7,542 bases of DNA from Pseudomonas sp. Its GTDB lineage: Bacteria; Pseudomonadota; Gammaproteobacteria; Pseudomonadales; Pseudomonadaceae. Of the stretch, positions 5,047-7,542 are shown piece after piece (the stretch's first letter is position 1; each line of letters begins with the position of its first letter). The notes below the pieces were generated by a model that was given only the letters and a program-made list of their open reading frames with translations, was not told the origin of the DNA and did no database searches. A program made the translations under genes and the position numbers. Where the stretch lies: the NCBI GenBank assembly GCA_003488145.1, contig DNMQ01000068.1:179-7720 (forward strand), written 5' to 3'.

Positions 5047-5319
5047 ATGAAGCGATTCAGGCAACCGGAGGCATTTGCCCTGGTTCAACAATATTTCGAA
5101 CCGCTGCTGTTCAGCGCGCGGATGGATTCGCCCTCGACCATCCGCGTGCTGCTAGTCGATGAAGCGGCAGGCGAGTCGCTTTTGCTTACCGGTTTGCCGT
5201 GCCGGCTATCGCTTTCCCGCGCCGAGATCACCGGGCTGATCAATACCATCGATCTGGACGCCGCCGCGCTGCGGCCGGCGCTGCTGAGCAAGCTCAAGCG
5301 CCCTCGCTTGCTTGGCTAG
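5047..5319 (+). CDS. Small protein of unknown function (90 aa, possibly DUF1652-like)
   Basis: I do not recognise a function. The reading frame is open further upstream to an ATG at 4951, but the ATG at 5047 has GGAG eight bases before it and an extended -10 28 bases before it, so I chose it. The 90-residue product starts 'MKRFRQPEAFALVQQYFEPL', has a hydrophobic strand region ('STIRVLLVDEAAGESLLLTG', about 28-47) and a helix beginning 'LSLSRAEITGLINTID' (52-67). It ends in a basic tail 'LSKLKRPRLLG'. There is no signal peptide or membrane segment. The helix-strand-strand-helix outline and the '(Q)YFEPLLFSAR' wording remind me of short Pseudomonas DUF1652 proteins, but this is memory, not a search result. 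Its last 26 bases overlap the 3' end of the tetR-type gene on the other strand. Confidence 0.75.
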   Translation: MKRFRQPEAFALVQQYFEPLLFSARMDSPSTIRVLLVDEAAGESLLLTGLPCRLSLSRAEITGLINTIDLDAAALRPALLSKLKRPRLLG

Positions 5320-5944
5320 TCACTGAGGATGGAGCGTGCGACGTCACCAGCGCCAACAGATTGCTCGCCATGAAGGGTGTCTGCTCCCTGAGTGAAAACA
5401 GCTTGGGTGACAGCAACCAGGTGTGGGTGATGCCCATCAGACTTGAATAGAGCAGCAGCGCCAGCGATCGTGGGGATTGGCAGTTGCCGGTGCCAGGCGT
5501 CTGCTGACTTCGCTCGACCAGCGCCTCCAGCAGCTGGACCATGTCGCGGGTCAGCTTGCGTTCACGCTTCAATGTGCTGGCCATCTGTGCCGTGAGTTCG
5601 GTCTTGTTCAGCAGGATTTCGAAAGACTGGCGATACCAGCGGTCCTCCAGCAACAGCCGAAACCAGTCGTCGATGAAGTGCTCGAGCGCGACAAGCGGCT
5701 CGTCGGCCAGCTTTCGGCTGCGGGCGATGAGCTGCTCCAGCGGTGCCTGGGAGTAGGCCAGGACCGCTTCGTACAGTTCGTCCTTGCTTTTGAAATGCCA
5801 GTAGATCGGGCCGCGGCTGAAGCCGGCGCTGTCGGCGATCATCGCCAGCGTGGTGTTCGAGTAACCGTTGCGGCTGAACAATTCCAGTGCTGCAGCAATG
5901 ATCTTCAGACGGGTCTGTTCGGCGTCTTCTTTGGTCCGGCGCAT
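5294..5944 (-). CDS. TetR/AcrR-family transcriptional repressor
   Basis: The 216-residue protein has the TetR architecture. An N-terminal DNA-binding domain (about 8-60) carries the helix-turn-helix 'TTLAMIADSAGFSRGPIYWH' (31-50) followed by 'FKSKDELYEAVL', and a helical ligand and dimer domain covers about 75-205. 'SFEILLNKTELTAQM' in the C-terminal half resembles the corresponding part of AcrR, TtgR and related multidrug-efflux repressors. A hydrophobic-compound sensor is therefore plausible, but no efflux genes are in the window. GAGG seven bases upstream supports the ATG. It is downstream of the substrate-binding-protein gene on the same strand with a 102-base gap that contains a hairpin, so it may be separately transcribed. 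The regulated target cannot be read from the sequence; the neighbouring nitrogen-uptake genes are one candidate. Confidence 0.9.
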   Translation of the reverse strand: MRRTKEDAEQTRLKIIAAALELFSRNGYSNTTLAMIADSAGFSRGPIYWHFKSKDELYEAVLAYSQAPLEQLIARSRKLADEPLVALEHFIDDWFRLLLEDRWYRQSFEILLNKTELTAQMASTLKRERKLTRDMVQLLEALVERSQQTPGTGNCQSPRSLALLLYSSLMGITHTWLLSPKLFSLREQTPFMASNLLALVTSHAPSSVTSQASEGA

Positions 5945-6015
5945 GTGGGGGCCTCAGATGATGCGCGGTGGCTCAGCCAGAACCCACTGTGCGACAGCGC
6001 GCCGTGGCTGATGAT

Positions 6016-6034
6016 ACGGGCGCTTGGCGCCCGT
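6016..6034 (-). terminator. Stem-loop after the substrate-binding-protein gene
   Basis: ACGGGCGC (6016-6023), a three-base loop and GCGCCCGT (6027-6034) form a perfect eight-pair stem 12 bases past the stop of the binding-protein gene. On the minus strand it is followed by ATCATCAG, not a T run, so termination would be inefficient or rho-assisted. Such hairpins downstream of binding-protein genes can also protect the mRNA from 3' decay. Confidence 0.45.
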
Positions 6035-6046
6035 CACGCTGAAGAC

Positions 6047-7120
6047 TCAGAGTTTTCCGTCCGCGGCCATTTGCATGTAGGTGGTATCGAACCGCAGTTT
6101 GACGTTGGCATCCGAGCCCATCAACTTGCCGCCAGGCATGGCGATGCCGATAAAGTCTACCGAGTCCGCACCGTCGCCCAGCAGACCGTGGTCGAAGGAG
6201 AACTTGCGCACGCTGTCCATGGCCTGATATGCCTCGTCGCTGTTGATGAACGCGAGCGAGTCGGCAGGCTTCCAGAACATCTTCATGCCCTTGAGCTGGC
6301 TTTCGTACCCGGCCTGATCGGTTCCGGAGGCCTGGCCCAGCGAGGCGCGCGCCTTGGCGCCTTCCTCGGTGTCGCTTTCCAGGATCGCCATCACCTCATA
6401 CCAGGCGCCAACCACGGCTTTGCCGAAATCAGGGTTGTCGGCCAGGGTTTCGCTGTTGACGATGGTCAGGTCCTTGATGTGGCCGGGTATCTGGCTGGAG
6501 TCGAAGGTGCGGTGCGCACCGGGCGTGGCGGCGACTTCGTCGAGCAGCGGGTTCCATGTCACGACATTGCGCACTTCGTCCGTACTGAATGCGGCGACCA
6601 GATCGGCGTCCGAGGTGTTGACCACCTGTACGTCGCGCTCGCTCATGCCGACGCTATCGAGCGCCTGGGCCAGCAGGTAATGCGAAACCGACAGCTCGAC
6701 CAGATGGATCTGCTGATCCTTGAGGCTCTTCAGGTCGGCGCTGTCCTTCATCACCATCCCGTCGTTGCCGTTGGAATAGTCACCGACGATCAGTGCGGTG
6801 GTATCGATGCCGCCGGCAGCCGGAATCGACAGCGCATCCATGCTGGTGGCGACCACGCCGTCGAACTGGCCGGCGCTGTACTGGTTGATCGACTCGACGT
6901 AGTCGTTGACCTGGGTGATGTTCACTTCGATCCCGTACTTGTCGGCCCACTTCTTCATGATTCCCGACTCATCCGCATACTTCCATGGCATCCAGCCGGC
7001 GTAGATGGTCCAGGCAATATCGAAGCTTTTCTTTTCCTCGGCCTGCGCGGCAAAAGGCGAAAGGGCTGCAAAGATCACGGCGCCGGCACAGAGTGCCCGC
7101 TTGAACGTATTGGCTTGCAT
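6047..7120 (-). CDS. ABC transporter periplasmic substrate-binding protein, urea-carboxylase-associated type (NitT/TauT-like)
   Basis: The product is a secreted binding protein of 357 residues. Its signal peptide has a basic start (MQANTFKRAL), a hydrophobic core (GAVIFAALSPFA) and a likely cleavage after 'AQA' at residue 27. The mature part begins 'EEKKSFDIAWTIYAGWMPWK', then has 'MKKWADKYGIEVNITQVNDY' and 'GQFDGVVATSMDALSIPAAG'. This wording fits the NitT/TauT-type fold and, from memory, the subfamily linked to urea carboxylase clusters (putative urea or short-amide uptake). A frame extension starts at 7138, but AAGGAGA (7133-7127) sits seven bases before the ATG at 7120 and overlaps that extension, so 7120 is the start. 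The gene is 22 bases downstream of the glutamine-synthetase gene and probably co-transcribed. No permease or ATPase gene follows. The substrate is inferred, not shown; taurine- or nitrate-like ligands are less likely. Confidence 0.82.
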   Translation of the reverse strand: MQANTFKRALCAGAVIFAALSPFAAQAEEKKSFDIAWTIYAGWMPWKYADESGIMKKWADKYGIEVNITQVNDYVESINQYSAGQFDGVVATSMDALSIPAAGGIDTTALIVGDYSNGNDGMVMKDSADLKSLKDQQIHLVELSVSHYLLAQALDSVGMSERDVQVVNTSDADLVAAFSTDEVRNVVTWNPLLDEVAATPGAHRTFDSSQIPGHIKDLTIVNSETLADNPDFGKAVVGAWYEVMAILESDTEEGAKARASLGQASGTDQAGYESQLKGMKMFWKPADSLAFINSDEAYQAMDSVRKFSFDHGLLGDGADSVDFIGIAMPGGKLMGSDANVKLRFDTTYMQMAADGKL

Positions 7121-7142
7121 GGTGAATCTCCTTTTCATCGAG

Positions 7143-7542
7143 TCAGAAGAATTTCAGGTAGCGCTGGATTTCCCAGTCGGAAACATGGGTGTGGTAGGCA
7201 TTCCATTCGTCGCGCTTGTAGTCGACGAAGGCTTCATACATCGCATCGCCGAACACCTGGCGCGACAGCGGATCGGCCTCGAACGCGTCGATGGCTTCGC
7301 TGAGGGTGCGCGGCAGGGTCTCGATGCCCATGTCCGCGACATCCTTTTCGCTGTAGTCGTACATGTTTTCGCGGTGCGGCTGGCCCGGTTCGAGCTTCTC
7401 GCGGATGCCTTCAAGGCCGGCGGCGAGGATCATTGCGGCGCCGAGATAGGGGTTGCAGCCGATATCCGCGGCGCGGCATTCGACCCGCGCGCCCTGGGAC
7501 GGAATGCGCAGCATGTTGGTGCGGTTGTTGTTGCCGTAGCAG
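7143..7542 (-). CDS. glnT: Type III glutamine synthetase (GlnT-like), C-terminal part (5' end outside window)
   Basis: The last 133 codons of a glutamine-synthetase-fold enzyme are present, ending in TGA at 7145-7143. The conserved active-site segment reads '[20 protein letters not shown]' and continues '[17 protein letters not shown]'. The Arg of the NNR segment, the Arg in the LRIP segment and the RVE(C)R Arg correspond to ATP- and glutamate-binding residues of the family, and NPYL is the usual helix start after them. The tail '[11 protein letters not shown]' fits the GlnT/type III group originally described in rhizobia rather than the hexamer-forming GSI, which ends differently and carries an adenylylation loop. 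Such enzymes ligate ammonia to glutamate, and close relatives use methylamine (gamma-glutamylmethylamide synthetase). The binding-protein gene follows after 22 bases, suggesting a joint nitrogen uptake and assimilation operon. The N-terminal half is not visible, so the substrate cannot be settled. Confidence 0.85.
   Translation of the reverse strand, partial: CYGNNNRTNMLRIPSQGARVECRAADIGCNPYLGAAMILAAGLEGIREKLEPGQPHRENMYDYSEKDVADMGIETLPRTLSEAIDAFEADPLSRQVFGDAMYEAFVDYKRDEWNAYHTHVSDWEIQRYLKFF

Noticed and set aside
7121..7138. Six-residue extension of the binding protein (MKRRFT)
   Set aside because: The AAGGAGA at 7133-7127 is correctly spaced for the ATG at 7120 and would be inside the longer version.
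5477..7303. 608-codon open frame on the plus strand
   Set aside because: It is antisense to the tetR-type, binding-protein and glnT genes, each of which has clear family motifs. The translation has no recognisable domain and is the usual long shadow frame of GC-rich DNA.
1..7542. CRISPR array, transposase, integrase or phage genes; tRNA as an integration site
   Set aside because: No regularly spaced repeats and no mobile-element proteins are seen. The sequence after the tRNA-Ser 3' end contains no second copy of the tRNA tail in the window.

Overview
The window looks like chromosomal DNA of a pseudomonad, most likely Pseudomonas sensu lato and perhaps the stutzeri group (Stutzerimonas). This rests on high GC, a Pseudomonas-type REP repeat, and the gene set yccA, tRNA-Ser, tusDCBE, which I remember as adjacent in Pseudomonas genomes. 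I could not run a search, so the genus is an inference.

Left to right: (1) positions 1-237 hold the C-terminal receiver domain of a hybrid histidine kinase (+ strand, cut by the window edge). (2) It converges on a glutathionyl-hydroquinone reductase of the YqjG/ECM4 class (353-1360, -). Between them lies a REP element plus a degenerate inverted partner. (3) A compact minus-strand operon, tusD-tusC-tusB-tusE-ybiB (3810 down to 1454), has every junction overlapping as ATGA or TGATG. TusD, TusC, TusB and TusE relay persulfide sulfur for tRNA 2-thiouridine synthesis, and the last gene is a TrpD2/YbiB-type nucleic-acid-binding protein. (4) Upstream of it, behind a good intrinsic terminator, is yccA, a seven-helix Bax-inhibitor-1 family membrane protein (3901-4569, -). 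(5) A divergent tRNA-Ser(UGA) gene (4698-4787, +) has a strong sigma-70 promoter with a GC-rich discriminator and is followed by a perfect 12-bp hairpin. (6) A 90-residue protein of unknown function (5047-5319, +) overlaps tail to tail with a TetR/AcrR-type repressor gene (5294-5944, -). (7) The right end carries a periplasmic substrate-binding protein resembling those of urea-carboxylase-linked ABC transporters (6047-7120, -). It lies 22 bases downstream of the 3' end of a type III glutamine synthetase gene (glnT-like, cut by the window edge).

Most of the window is conserved housekeeping DNA: tRNA and tRNA modification, membrane quality control, glutathione chemistry. The right end is a nitrogen-acquisition segment in which uptake of a small nitrogen compound is probably co-transcribed with ammonium or amine assimilation onto glutamate. 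No mobile element, CRISPR array or phage gene is visible, and I see no convincing undescribed system. The points most worth following up are the transporter binding protein with no permease or ATPase beside it, the fusion of ybiB to the tus operon by start-stop overlap, the inverted REP pair, and the substituted pH-sensor positions in YccA.
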